64,000 nucleotides of DNA from Xiphophorus maculatus. Lineage: Eukaryota; Chordata; Actinopteri; Cyprinodontiformes; Poeciliidae. The notes below the pieces were generated by a model that was not told the DNA's origin, made no database searches, and saw nothing but the letters and a program-made list of their open reading frames with translations. A program made the translations under genes and the position numbers. Of the stretch, positions 1 to 39,509 are shown in pieces. The stretch lies in the NCBI RefSeq assembly GCF_002775205.1, contig NC_036448.1:1426001-1490000 (forward strand). The letters are read 5' to 3'. How positions within the stretch are numbered: the first letter of the stretch is position 1; each line of letters opens with the position of its first letter.

Positions 1-253
1 GTAAGTATTACACATCTGAACTTAGTTAATATGACATAATTTAGTAAATATTAGGCTACAAAGCCCCTTTGATTTTTTTAGGTTTTGTTAGGCACTTAAT
101 TTAATAGTAAATAGGGGGAAGAAGGGGAAGACTAGCAGCAAATGGTCAGAACTATACCATCTGTCCATGGTGCGCCACCCAGCGCCTTTGTTCAGGTATT
201 CATGTGGTTAACAAGAATTTGTAATTATTTGTCGAATTCATGGTGTAAGTTAC

Positions 254-286
254 CCGAGCAGCTTGTCTCGGAGTAGGACCCGCCAT
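254..286 (-). CDS. Possible first coding exon of an upstream - strand gene (unidentified)
   Basis: On the - strand an ATG at 286 in good context (purine at -3, G at +4) opens a peptide MAGPTPRQAAR. It is followed at once by a splice-donor-like GTAACT (253 downward). Without splicing the frame stops after 28 codons, so it only makes sense as a first exon whose gene continues left of the window. The surrounding 250-420 bases are CpG-rich and the - strand upstream sequence looks like a 5' UTR. I do not recognise the protein. It could equally be a chance ORF in a promoter. Confidence 0.35.
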
Positions 287-924
287 TCTGTCCAGAATTT
301 TGCTGCCGCTGAAAGTAAAACTCCGTCTGCTGGACAAGGCGAGCAAGCTGCTGCCGCGTTTAGAGCTACGAAACACCATAACGGTAAATTAGCACAGCTA
401 CCAATGCTTTTATTTAACAATATATTAACTAACTTAATGTTTATGAACCGAGCTGTCAACTTACGGCCTCAGCATCACTGTATATCTCATCTTTTTCCCT
501 TCTTTTGCTACAGAAGTAGACATGATGGAACGGCCTCTGTTGTGGCTTGTTGTCGGGGCAACACAGCCACTGCGGTGAAGAGGCCAAACACTGACCCCTA
601 TTGACGATTGAAAGTTACAGGTTTCGTTGCTCGATCAAGGCACAAAATGTGGACTTGTTTACACAAATACGCCGTTCTCTAAAGAAAGAGGATTAAGACC
701 ACTGGGGGAAAAAATCCGAACTTTGACTTTAATCTCAGATTACTGGCTTTTATGCAAATGGGTTGCTGGAAGCAACGCACTTCAACGATAGACCCGTGAG
801 TCATGCTGCTGGAGAAGAGCTAACTTTATGGAGGAATGTAACCCGGATGTAAATTTTAACTTCCATTCCCCCATTCTCCGCTTTTTCCCATTTATCTCTC
901 AAATCTCATGATAGTTGTAATATA

Positions 925-1094
925 TCGACGAGTCTCGCGAGACTACTGATCAGCCAATCGCTGTTCAGTATCAGGGTCACATGTGGCACCGCAGCCTATC
1001 TGCTAGGCATATTAGCTGGAGCGGGGAAGTGTGAAACAGTAGGACGCGGTGAGAGGAGCAGAGCTGCTGAGATGAGATCTAAACTGTAGATCTG
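925..1094 (+). promoter_or_regulatory. Candidate TATA-less promoter and 5' noncoding exon with splice donor
   Basis: A perfect palindrome TCTCGCGAGA lies at 933-942, followed by a CCAAT box near 953 and a purine-rich, CpG-containing stretch that ends in CTG|GTGAGT (donor GT at 1095). TCTCGCGAGA is a known vertebrate core-promoter element, often in TATA-less and divergent promoters. The stretch before the donor has no convincing coding frame, so it would be a 5' UTR exon. It could serve fam151a from a distance or an unrecognised transcript. Together with the - strand ATG at 286 it would make a divergent pair. Confidence 0.45.
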
Positions 1095-1099
1095 GTGAG

Positions 1100-3610
1100 T
1101 GTTTCTGTGTGTAACTTAGCGGTTAGCTCATTGATGTCACTGTTTGTTTGTGTAGCTGCTAGATTACTGACTGCTATGTAAATCCAGACGCCCATACTAG
1201 CTTTGAATAACCCATATGTGAACAATAAAGTGCCTTAAATAGTTATTGAGCCCTTCTTTAGATTATCTTTTTTTTTCCTTTTTTGCATTTCATGTTAACT
1301 AATTTATATAGTGCATATTTATTGGATTTTTCATGGATGTAATTTCTATTTATTGAATATGCATATTGACTGAAAATGATTGTTGGAATTGTCTATAGTG
1401 GAAAGAGTGCCATTTATTGAATTTGTGTGCACACTGGAATGATTGGATTACATTTATTCATAGGCGTAACTTCCTGAAGGACTGGTGTGGGCGTGTCTCC
1501 AGCAATATTTCCTGAACCTTTTTTCTTCTTCTTTATGTTCCTGCATCTATATGTAACTCGGCAGCACCTGCACGTTGTATTCAAAGCATTAACAGCCAGG
1601 TAATGATTTTTAAAATTCCTTTGTAAAAGGTAAATGGCAAGTCAGTTCAGCGATCTAGTGGACTGGACATCAGGTGACTCACTGAGCGCCACATGAGCTT
1701 TTGCTTTACATAGAATCTGAATATCGGTGGTCGGGGAAATGGCACAATAAAGCAAAGAATCTGAGAAGGGGATGCAAAGATTAATTGTCAACACTATGAT
1801 AACAAGATGGCTTATCACAGGTCAGTAAAAAGCATTATTTAAAAATATATATATAAAGAAAGTGGAGAGTATGTTGGTTATGCTAGCTTAACTTTTATCA
1901 CCTTAACATGTACTCTTGCTGCGCAGTTCGGAGTATTTCGGTTCAATTTACACAAAAATAAGGAAGTGCAGATGTTTAAGTTAATCAACCACCGCTAATG
2001 TTCAGGCGATCCCTTCCTAATGATCGCAAAATGGAAATTCAAAAACATAAATCTGCAACGGACAGAAAATTCTGTTTGGTGTTTTTTTTTTTTTGTGTGT
2101 GTGAGTGTAATCTGTGCTCCTCGCTCCCGGGGCTGTTTATTAGTTGCCATGGCAACGAGTCTGCGTGTGACCTTAAGCTGACACGCTGAGAAAAAAATAC
2201 TACAATCAGCCGTTTTTCTACATTTTTCCCAGGACAAATTGCATCATTTGTTCGTAGAACGTGGCAAAATTCAGAGCAGTCATCAAATAGGATGAAATAT
2301 TCCATAAAGCATAAAGAGCCAAAGTTTGTTAGATTTTAAATCTTTGCTCCTATTAAGTAAAATTAAATTATGGGCCATTGTAAAGAGAAAGTCGCTTTGT
2401 TCTCTCTTGTTTCTAGAACTGACAGAAACCAAACTGTAGATTTATTAGCAGAGAGAAAATATATTTTACATATCCAAACATCATTGCAGCTTTAAGCCAC
2501 ATTTTATAGAATCCAGTAATAACTCTATTCAGGAACTCCAACCAGACCCAAAAAAGGTTTTGCGTCTTTATTATTTGCTATATTAAGGACGCATCATATC
2601 TCATCTGCTATGTGTGAGTCAGCAGGACTAAAGGTTTTGCCAGCCAGCTGTGGAGTCAGAATCACGTCATTGAAAAATGCAAAGTTTGTACTGACAAGGA
2701 TTCATTAGGTTTACACAGAAGTTACTTATTCTGTTTTTGAAATGTTTAATAACATTTTTAATTGCTACAGAATCTCATATATTTTGTTTTTAGCACTTGA
2801 TAAAATCAAACAATAAAAAACAACTATGTGACAATTCTTCACAAAAAAAAATACTAAATTGTAGGTAAGCATTCAGCAAATGCAGGCTGATTTCATAAAT
2901 TAGAATATGACTGGAAAGTTCCTTTGTCAGCAAATGAAAGACATTATATAAATTAATTAGATGACTTTTGTTTTAACATGTTTATATTTCGTAGTATGTT
3001 TAATACCTGCTAAAAGATTATTTTCGAAAGATACTGGTAATCTGACAAGCCTGATCAGGATGTATGACCTAATTTATTGAATAAGACTGTCTGGCTGACA
3101 TGTAAGTTTTGGCTTTATTCTTAGCACTAGAAAAAAAAGGCCTTCCAGTAACTGTGGATGCATCATCACACTAGCTTTACCCCCCACTCATCTTCATCCC
3201 CACCAACTTGCAACACAAAGTTACAGCCTTTCATTTGTTTATTGAAAAAATGGTCCTGTTTTATTATTCAGGCCAGGTTTGGCGAGCTGAAGGTCCAGGC
3301 CTAGAGCGTAAAAAAAATTGCACTTTCACACTGGTGTGTGATGGAAGACTTCTGCTTCCCCTGGCAGGCTGGTAGGTGGCTCCTTGCAGCCAATGAACGA
3401 TTTTGTCCTCACTCTGATCTGACTTTTGTCAGCCCATGACCTGCACCAAGCACATTATAATTAACTTGCTTGGGACCTCTAACCCACCCCAGCTTGGGGG
3501 CAATGAACTGAAGGATGTGGTTCATTAATTATGGAACTGTGGGAAAATTGACTAATTTTTGTTGTTTTTCTCTTTTGTGCATTTTTATATGGTCATTTGG
3601 ATGTTTCCAC
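1100..3610. other. Intergenic AT-rich sequence, no gene seen
   Basis: Both strands show only short unsupported ORFs, A/T runs (for example a T run near 2085-2096) and no splice-flanked block resembling a protein. Nothing here is recognised as a repeat with clear ends. Confidence 0.5.
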
Positions 3611-3627
3611 TGACGCTGTAAATATGT

Positions 3628-4138
3628 TCCGTATTTTTCGGACTATAAGCCGCTACTTTTTTCCTACGCTTTGTACCATGCTGCTTATAGCCCAGTGCGG
3701 CTTTTCTGTGGCTTTCTCTACAACCACCAGGGGGCTCTTCAGCAGGAAGTGAATCATTGGAAATCAAAGAAAGTTCTGATTTTTCATTTTAGAACAAGCA
3801 CATGCTAGCAGCAGGCACAACGGAGACATTTCTTCAAACTCGTAGGATGCAGCTTTTCAGTTGAAGGCTATGGCTCTGGTAGTACAGGAGGGAAATAGAG
3901 CCGCTGAATGTAAACTCAGCGTGAACGAATCCATGGTTCGGTATTGGAAATGGAGGACTGCGTCCTTAACAGCAGATTTATTAAGAACGCTGCCCTCCGC
4001 TGCGTCCTTGTGGAAAACCGAGAGCGGCAGAGATACCAGCGGCTTTTAGCTCAGTGCGGCTTATATATGTATGCTCCCAGCTTTTTTTTTTTTTTTTTTT
4101 TTTTTTTTGGTGCTCTCTATATTCCAGAAAATACGGTA
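3628..4138. mobile_element. MITE-like nonautonomous DNA transposon with inverted termini
   Basis: The left end reads CCGTATTTTTCGGACTATAA (from about 3629) and continues as 'gccgct'. The right end finishes in AAAATACGGTAC near 4128-4138, whose complement restarts as GTACCGTATTTT. The interior has further copies of the 'cttata-gcc' and 'gtgcggctt' motifs and a T run at 4082-4108. No transposase frame is present. The superfamily is not assigned. Confidence 0.55.
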
Positions 4139-4868
4139 CATAATTTTCCTCACTATAAATACAAGCCACTCGCAACTGCAAACTTCCAGTCTGTCTGAGT
4201 CGTATCTTATCTTCTGAGGAATTAGCCCATTTGATATTTTTATTCATCAACCGTTTACATTGATGTATATTATCTTTACAAATATGCTACAGGAATATAA
4301 GCAATTTATTTTTCTTATTTGTTTTGTGTTACTTTTATTACATAACCGATCAAGTCAGAATTCTGAGATTAAAGACAGAATTATTATCTAATCATTCTCT
4401 GTGGTTCTCACATTGTAATATGAATTGTCTTCTTCTACCCAAAAATAAAGTAATTAATTAAATTAATGTGACGCAAAGCTGCTTTGTGTAACTGAGCATT
4501 CTATTTTTTAAAAATTAACAAGTGATATTGCTGTACTTGACATTTTTTTAAATAAACTGATTTACAACACAATAAACTGTTTTTGAGTACATTACCTGTC
4601 AATTCTATTGTCACTTAAGGGAAGTGTTGTGTTCTACTGCCCTCTGCTGGCCTCCTATGGACTTACCGGTAGTAATTCAGACAGGCACAGAAAGACTGCT
4701 CCGATCAGTCTTTCTCTCCCAGCAACAGCAACTCCAGATCATGATTTGTTTTTGCGTTATTTTCTGCTGGTTCTTACACATTTTCTTCACCCATGCACTG
4801 CCGACTCGACTGACAGATTTAAAAGATAAATCCATAAATTATTTACAATGAAATAGATTTTTTTGTAG

Positions 4869-4928
4869 GTGATTTCCACTCTGCCACTGGCCATAAGCAA
4901 GTCTGTGAAATGGAGACCTCGAAAGATG
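4869..4928 (+). other. Possible alternative 5' noncoding exon
   Basis: A 60-base block lies between a pyrimidine-rich TTTTTTGTAG acceptor and a GTATGC donor. The reading frames do not join fam151a without a stop, so if transcribed it would be untranslated. Only the splice-like flanks support it. Confidence 0.2.
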
Positions 4929-5382
4929 GTATGCGTGGGGAACTGAACACATGTACAGCATATTTTTCAGATTTTTTGTTTTGTTAAAAGGTATTTCATT
5001 ACTTTATACATAAATTATTCATAAATTTCACAAAGGTTATTAGTTATGAGGTGTGAAAAGTGAAAACGTTTAAAGTATGTTTGCCCATCAGATCTTTCAT
5101 CAACCTCTTGGAGAGAGTCTATACATAAATTCAGCCATTTCTTTGAAGAATCATTCTGTTTACAGGTATCATTTTAATTTAAATTAAACTTCTAATATGA
5201 TGTCTCATAAGTTTTAGAGACATCATATTAGATGTATGATGTCTGGTGACCAGATAAATCCATAAACATGAGGTTCATAACTTAATATTTATTTGCCAAC
5301 AGGCTGTGAGGTCAAGGAATACACGTGCAGCTGCTTTCTGTCTAGATGTGAGGAGAGCAGAAATTGCCCATGGACCTTATCT

Positions 5383-5561
5383 GCTTAATGATTGTGGACT
5401 CTGCTATTTAGATAAGATGCATATAAATAGGAGGCATATTCCTAAGCTCTCTCAAACACTGCATGTCAGAATCTTATTCATGAAGTTGGCTAAAAGCTGC
5501 AAGAAAACAAAGTAGGAGACTTGAGAGGAACCAGAACAAAGAAGACTAGCTGTCAAAGCAG
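5383..5561 (+). promoter_or_regulatory. fam151a: Candidate fam151a promoter and 5' UTR exon
   Basis: A TATAAATA box at 5422-5429 is preceded by a GATAAG motif (5411-5416) and a partial HNF1-like site (TTAATGATT, about 5385-5393). About 30 bases downstream begins sequence ending in AAGCAG|GTTGGT (donor GT at 5562). The next acceptor, in CCCTCAAG (5708-5709), lies one base before the fam151a ATG at 5711, giving a 5' UTR intron of about 148 bp. HNF1 and GATA sites would suit a gene known in mammals mainly from kidney and gut epithelium. The transcription start is inferred, not seen. Confidence 0.45.
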
Positions 5562-5710
5562 GTTGGTGTTGACATGATGTGCTAACATTAGTATTTTATG
5601 TTACATATGTTATCTAAGAAGGTACAGCTGCAGGAGAATTAAGGGTTTCATTTTAAAGCATGAATTGAAAGCAGACCATTCAGGTATTTCACATTTTGTT
5701 TCCCTCAAGG

Positions 5711-19376
<13,666 letters not shown>

Positions 19377-19701
19377 AAGAAACTATCTGACACAACCATA
19401 TGAGGTTGGACCTTCTCATCTAGCATGATGGAGATTATCTTTAGTGTCAGCGAGGAGTTGTTTGCTTTATTTCTTTTCTCTAACCATTACACCTTGATTT
19501 TAATAAAGTTAAATGGAATAAAGCCTGGTTAGTTCTCAAAGTATGTTTTCTGTTTGCATTATGTGTCATGAAGGAAAACGATGCTAATGTTAAAATGAAG
19601 GTCCTCATACTGTTAAACTTTCTATTTACAGTCACAAACTTTAAATTATGCCATTTTGAGTTGGTCAAATAAAATCATTGAAAGACTTTAAAGAAAATAA
19701 A
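19377..19701 (+). terminator. fam151a: fam151a 3' UTR and poly(A) signals
   Basis: After the stop at 19374-19376, AATAAA occurs at 19502-19507 and again at 19696-19701. Either can end the transcript about 2.6 kb before the convergent acot11 stop codon. Confidence 0.7.
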
Positions 19702-20089
19702 GCTGTGAATAAACAGTGTTCATGTGTGTTTGATCTTCAATGAGAAAAAAGCCACAAGAGGATGTGTACGTCTCAAAAAAAACTGAATTATTTCTTATGC
19801 ATGCAAAATGTATAAGAAAAAAACAAACTGCACGTCATCCTAAATACAGCAGTGCCTTGGATTGTGGTGGCAGCTCAATGCTTTTTGTCTGCTGACATGT
19901 GGAAGCTAATTAGTTGATGGAAAAACAGAAATGTCTGCAGGAAGCGATAAGCGTGTCAAACTGAGAACTGACCTGGCAGGAAAAACACCCAAAGGCTAAA
20001 GGGTCAAAGCTTGTGACTCGCTGAGATAATATCCACAGAGAGACACAGGAAACAATGCCATGTCAATAGTCATGTGCAAATGAGTTAAA

Positions 20090-20754
20090 AAATGTTTTGG
20101 GGTCAAAAGGACTAATGTCTCAGCCAGATCTAGAGAAACTCATCCATGCGTTCATCTTCAGTCGTATTGATTATTGCAACAGCGTCTTCACAGGTCTGTC
20201 CAACAAATCAATCAAACAGCTGCAGCTGATCCAGAATGCTGCTGCTGGTGTTCTCACTAAAACCAGGAAGATAGAGCACATAACACTAGTTTTAAAGTCC
20301 CTCCACTGGCTCCCTGTAGCTCAAAGAACACACTTTAAAATCCTGTTGTTAGATTATAAATCACTGAACAGCTTAGCACCACAATACATTAAAGATCTGC
20401 TGCTGTTGTATCAACCTTCCAGACCTCTCAGGTTCTGGTTCTGGTCTGCTCTGCATCCCCAGAACCAGAACCAAACGAGGAGAAGCAGCTTTCAGCATCT
20501 ATGCACCATAAATTTGGAACAAACTTCCAGAAAACTGTAAAACAGCTGAAACACTGACTTCTTTTAAATCTCAACTAAAAACCCACCTGTTTAGAATTGT
20601 ATTTGAAATGTGATCAATTACAAATTTATTGATGTAACTTGACTTAATGCTGTGTTTTGATTGTTGATTCTATATTGCATTGTGTTTCTGTGTTTGATAT
20701 GATGTAAAGCACTTTGAAATGCCTTGCTGCTGAAATGTGCTATACAAATAAAAT

Positions 20755-20842
<88 letters not shown>
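20090..20842 (+). mobile_element. L2-like LINE 3' part with (TGAT)n tail
   Basis: A 147-codon open frame (20097-20540) is the ORF2 C-terminal end: LMSQPDLEKLIHAFIFSRID, LQLIQNAAAGVLTKTRK, LHWLPVAQRT, PSRPLRF. The 3' UTR ends with 'caaataaaatttgattta' followed by 21 or so ATTG units (to 20842). It is the same family as, and very similar to, the - strand copy at 44018-46670. Confidence 0.85.
20757..20842. repeat. (TGAT)n tetranucleotide tail
   Basis: Uninterrupted ATTG/TGAT units that grow from the LINE 3' end, so a microsatellite seeded by retrotransposition. Confidence 0.95.
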
Positions 20843-20843
<1 letters not shown>

Positions 20844-20869
20844 AATGGCACTCTGTCTCTCACTCTAGC

Positions 20870-21490
20870 GGAGTGTCAGTTACGCTCTAATTTTACAAAA
20901 AATCAAAAACTTTGGGTCGCTTAGAGATGAGTTGTGGACAAACCGTAATTGGTATCGACGTGCTGTCTTCACTTCTGAACAGGGCAAAGTGAAATTTGAA
21001 TGGCATTTCTACGTGAATTAATGACGACACAGAAAATCCTCAAAAATAGGGTATTATTAGGATTTTTTTCCCCCTCGCGCCATTGACTTACATGGGATTT
21101 CGGGGCGTCGTTTTTCTCAATTTATGTCACCATGGTAACTCCGAATCCCAATAAAAGAAATAGTTCCCTTCTCGAGATCGAGCTGCACGTTTTGATACCA
21201 TTTTTTGGGGGGGGACTGAGGGGCACGCAGCGGGACGAGCCGCATTAACGGTGATGGAAGAAAAACAGACATAAAGAGACATTATATTAGGTGCTGTGCT
21301 CCCTATGCATTGCTATGGCAGGCCCCAACAATATCTTTGTTCAGCTTGTACGTCCATGTGTGCATATGTTTTAATTTGTGTAACCAGGTTGTCATGTTTT
21401 ACAGATTTCTGCTCAAATCCCTCTTGAAAATGAGATGTAGATCCTGATGGGATCTTACCTGGTTAAATAAAGGAAATAAATGAAAAAAAT
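20870..21490 (+). mobile_element. Unclassified repeat-like block with LINE-like 3' tail
   Basis: The region 20880-21300 is more GC- and CpG-rich than its surroundings and has no coding frame. The end (21420-21480) reads as a fish LINE 3' terminus: GATGGGATCTTACCTGGTTA then AAATAAAGG. The family of the first part is unknown, and the two parts may be separate insertions. Confidence 0.4.
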
Positions 21491-22005
21491 ATTTCAATAA
21501 TTTAACAGCAAAAAGATTTTTGAATGGAATATGCTTATTTTGTTCATTTGTACTTTTGGATTAAAAAGTCATGACAGACCAAGCAACTAACTTCATTAAA
21601 AGGTGATTGAATCACAACACAAATAATTTTTTATTTATCTTATTCTTTTGAAAAGTGTCGTTACGACTCTCTGATTGAGACTATTTCGATTTTTGATCAA
21701 ATTGAGACCGCTTAGAAAAATATACTTTTAATAAAATCTATTTTTTTCATTAATTCATTTGATGAAGTTTGTTTACTAATTGCTACTAGTAAGAAACATT
21801 ATTTTGTGTTGCAGTGTATCATGCATAATAACAAACACTACCACAGGTAAAACTAAAACTAAGACACATAAACTTCTACGTTACCTGAATTTCTCCTTTG
21901 CAGAATAATAAAAGTTGCTTCTAGTCTATTCTAAGTTCTTGTTCTTTTTAATGATACACCAGAGTTAAAAATTTACACAGAGAACACAAAGTGAAAAAAA
22001 AGTAT

Positions 22006-22079
22006 TTTATTGATATACCCCAGTACCTGAATCTGTACAGCAAACATCATCTCTCCTAAGAGCTGTAATGTCATTTATT
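22006..22079 (-). terminator. acot11: acot11 poly(A) signal candidates
   Basis: AATAAA on the - strand at 22079-22074 and 22011-22006, about 230-300 bases after the acot11 stop codon (22311-22309). I cannot tell which is used. Confidence 0.5.
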
Positions 22080-22308
22080 AAACATAGACATGTTTAATAA
22101 ATTTTGATATAAGGAAACAAAAGTACAAAATCAATTTCCAACCTTAGTCAATAGCTTAAAATCTCAGTTTTATTCTTTGGTTTGCATCTCAGAGAATTAT
22201 TTAAAAAAACATCTGTGTTTTTCAGAAAACACCAACTGTAGCGTTTTTTGACGGTTCCATGTGTTAAGCAGCACACTGACAATTTGGCCCATAAACTGGC
22301 CCTGCTGT

Positions 22309-38241
<15,933 letters not shown>

Positions 38242-38465
38242 TTACAACCAAGAATGCACCAATTGCAGTTTTCTGGACAATCACTCATCACCGATCTTTT
38301 AAAAGCCTGACCGGCTGATTCAGATTTTGGCTGATACCAATTTTTGTTTTTGTCTGAAAAGTTGCTAAACCTGAACATCCCATAGAGTTTGTTCATTTAA
38401 TACAGAGACTTTTGCTAGATCTTGCAAAAATCATTTTAACACACATTTTGTAATTTGCATTTTGC

Positions 38466-38812
38466 AGCAAGAAGGTCCTGGGTTCGATTCCCAGCCCGGG
38501 TTCTTTCTGTATGGAGTTTGCATGTTCTCCCTGTGCATTTTGGGTTCTCTCCTGGTACTCCTGCTTCCTCCCACTGTCCAAAAACATGACTGTCAGGTTA
38601 GTTGGTCTTTCTAAATTCTCCCTAGGTGTGAGTGTGTGCGTGCGTGGTTGTGTGTCCTGTCTGTCTCTGTGTTGCCCTGCAACAGACTGGCGACCTGTCC
38701 AGGTGACCCCGCCTCTCGCCTGAAATGTCTCGCTGGAGATAGGCACCAGCACCTCCTGACCCCACTAGGGACAAGGGTGTTAGAAAATGGATGGATGGAT
38801 GGATGGATGGTG
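38466..38812 (+). mobile_element. tRNA-derived V-SINE-like element with (ATGG)n tail
   Basis: A B-box-like GGTTCGATTCCCAG at about 38481, then the central 'tggagtttgcatgttctccc' and 'tcctcccactgtccaaaaac' blocks characteristic of fish V-SINEs, and a 3' end AGAAAATGGATGG with repeated ATGG. The A-box part is lost or decayed. Confidence 0.75.
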
Positions 38813-38975
38813 ACCAGTAGGGTTAGGGTTAGTGATGGTGACCAATGCACACTGTAAAATATGTTTTTTTAAATTTTAGAATTAAAAAAAGCTTTATTTA
38901 ATTTATTTTATACTTGGCTTTCATTATCATTTCATCATCATTTCATTATCTCTTGAAGCTGTGCAGGCTCCCTTT

Positions 38976-39509
38976 TGTTATGCAGGATCAGCTGTGAAAG
39001 AACACCCGCCTGATTGGCTGCTTGGAGGCTGCAGGAGAGCAGCCACCCCATTGGACCGTATAAAAGGCTCCTGAAATCACTCGTCCAGTGGGGCAGTTAG
39101 TAGGAAGAGGTTTTGTTAAGCTGTTCCCCACCTTTGGTGTTTACAACCGTTTTGGGCAGTTTTCAACTATTTTGTTCTTGCTTGTTCTGCTAAGTAGTTT
39201 GACTCTGCTCTAGATTGACTTTACATAAGCTAGACGCTGGTGTTTGGGAGGTTTGGTCCTCCCTTGTGTCCTTTCTTGTGGGTTGTTTTGAGTTTACTTT
39301 AGACTGACTTGTTTGAACATTTTGTAATTTAAATTGCACTTAACAATACTTGAATTTGTTAGTCCTTTTGTTTTAATTGGCTGAAGTTGTATTGTGTTTT
39401 GGTTTTGTGAAACCATCTTTTGTAATAAAAAAAATTACATTCCACTTGTTTTCTCTGGACACATCTTCATGTTACCGCCCCTGAACCCCTAGACCTTTTG
39501 GGCGTAACA
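38976..39509 (+). mobile_element. Solo-LTR-like unit
   Basis: It begins TGTTATGC and ends GGGCGTAACA, giving TGTTA/TAACA inverted ends. Within it, in order, are ATTGG (CCAAT complement) boxes near 39013 and 39049, TATAAAA at 39059-39065, and AATAAA at 39424-39429, the layout of U3-R-U5. No matching target duplication and no second copy are seen, so the boundaries are uncertain. It could also be a genuine promoter with a short transcript. Confidence 0.4.

Noticed and set aside
5306..5515. 69-codon + ORF before fam151a
   Set aside because: It spans the TATA box and putative 5' UTR, has no family match, and cannot be joined in frame with fam151a.
38818..38835. TTAGGG-like units suggesting an interstitial telomere
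   Set aside because: Only about two and a half units next to a SINE tail; too short to mean anything.
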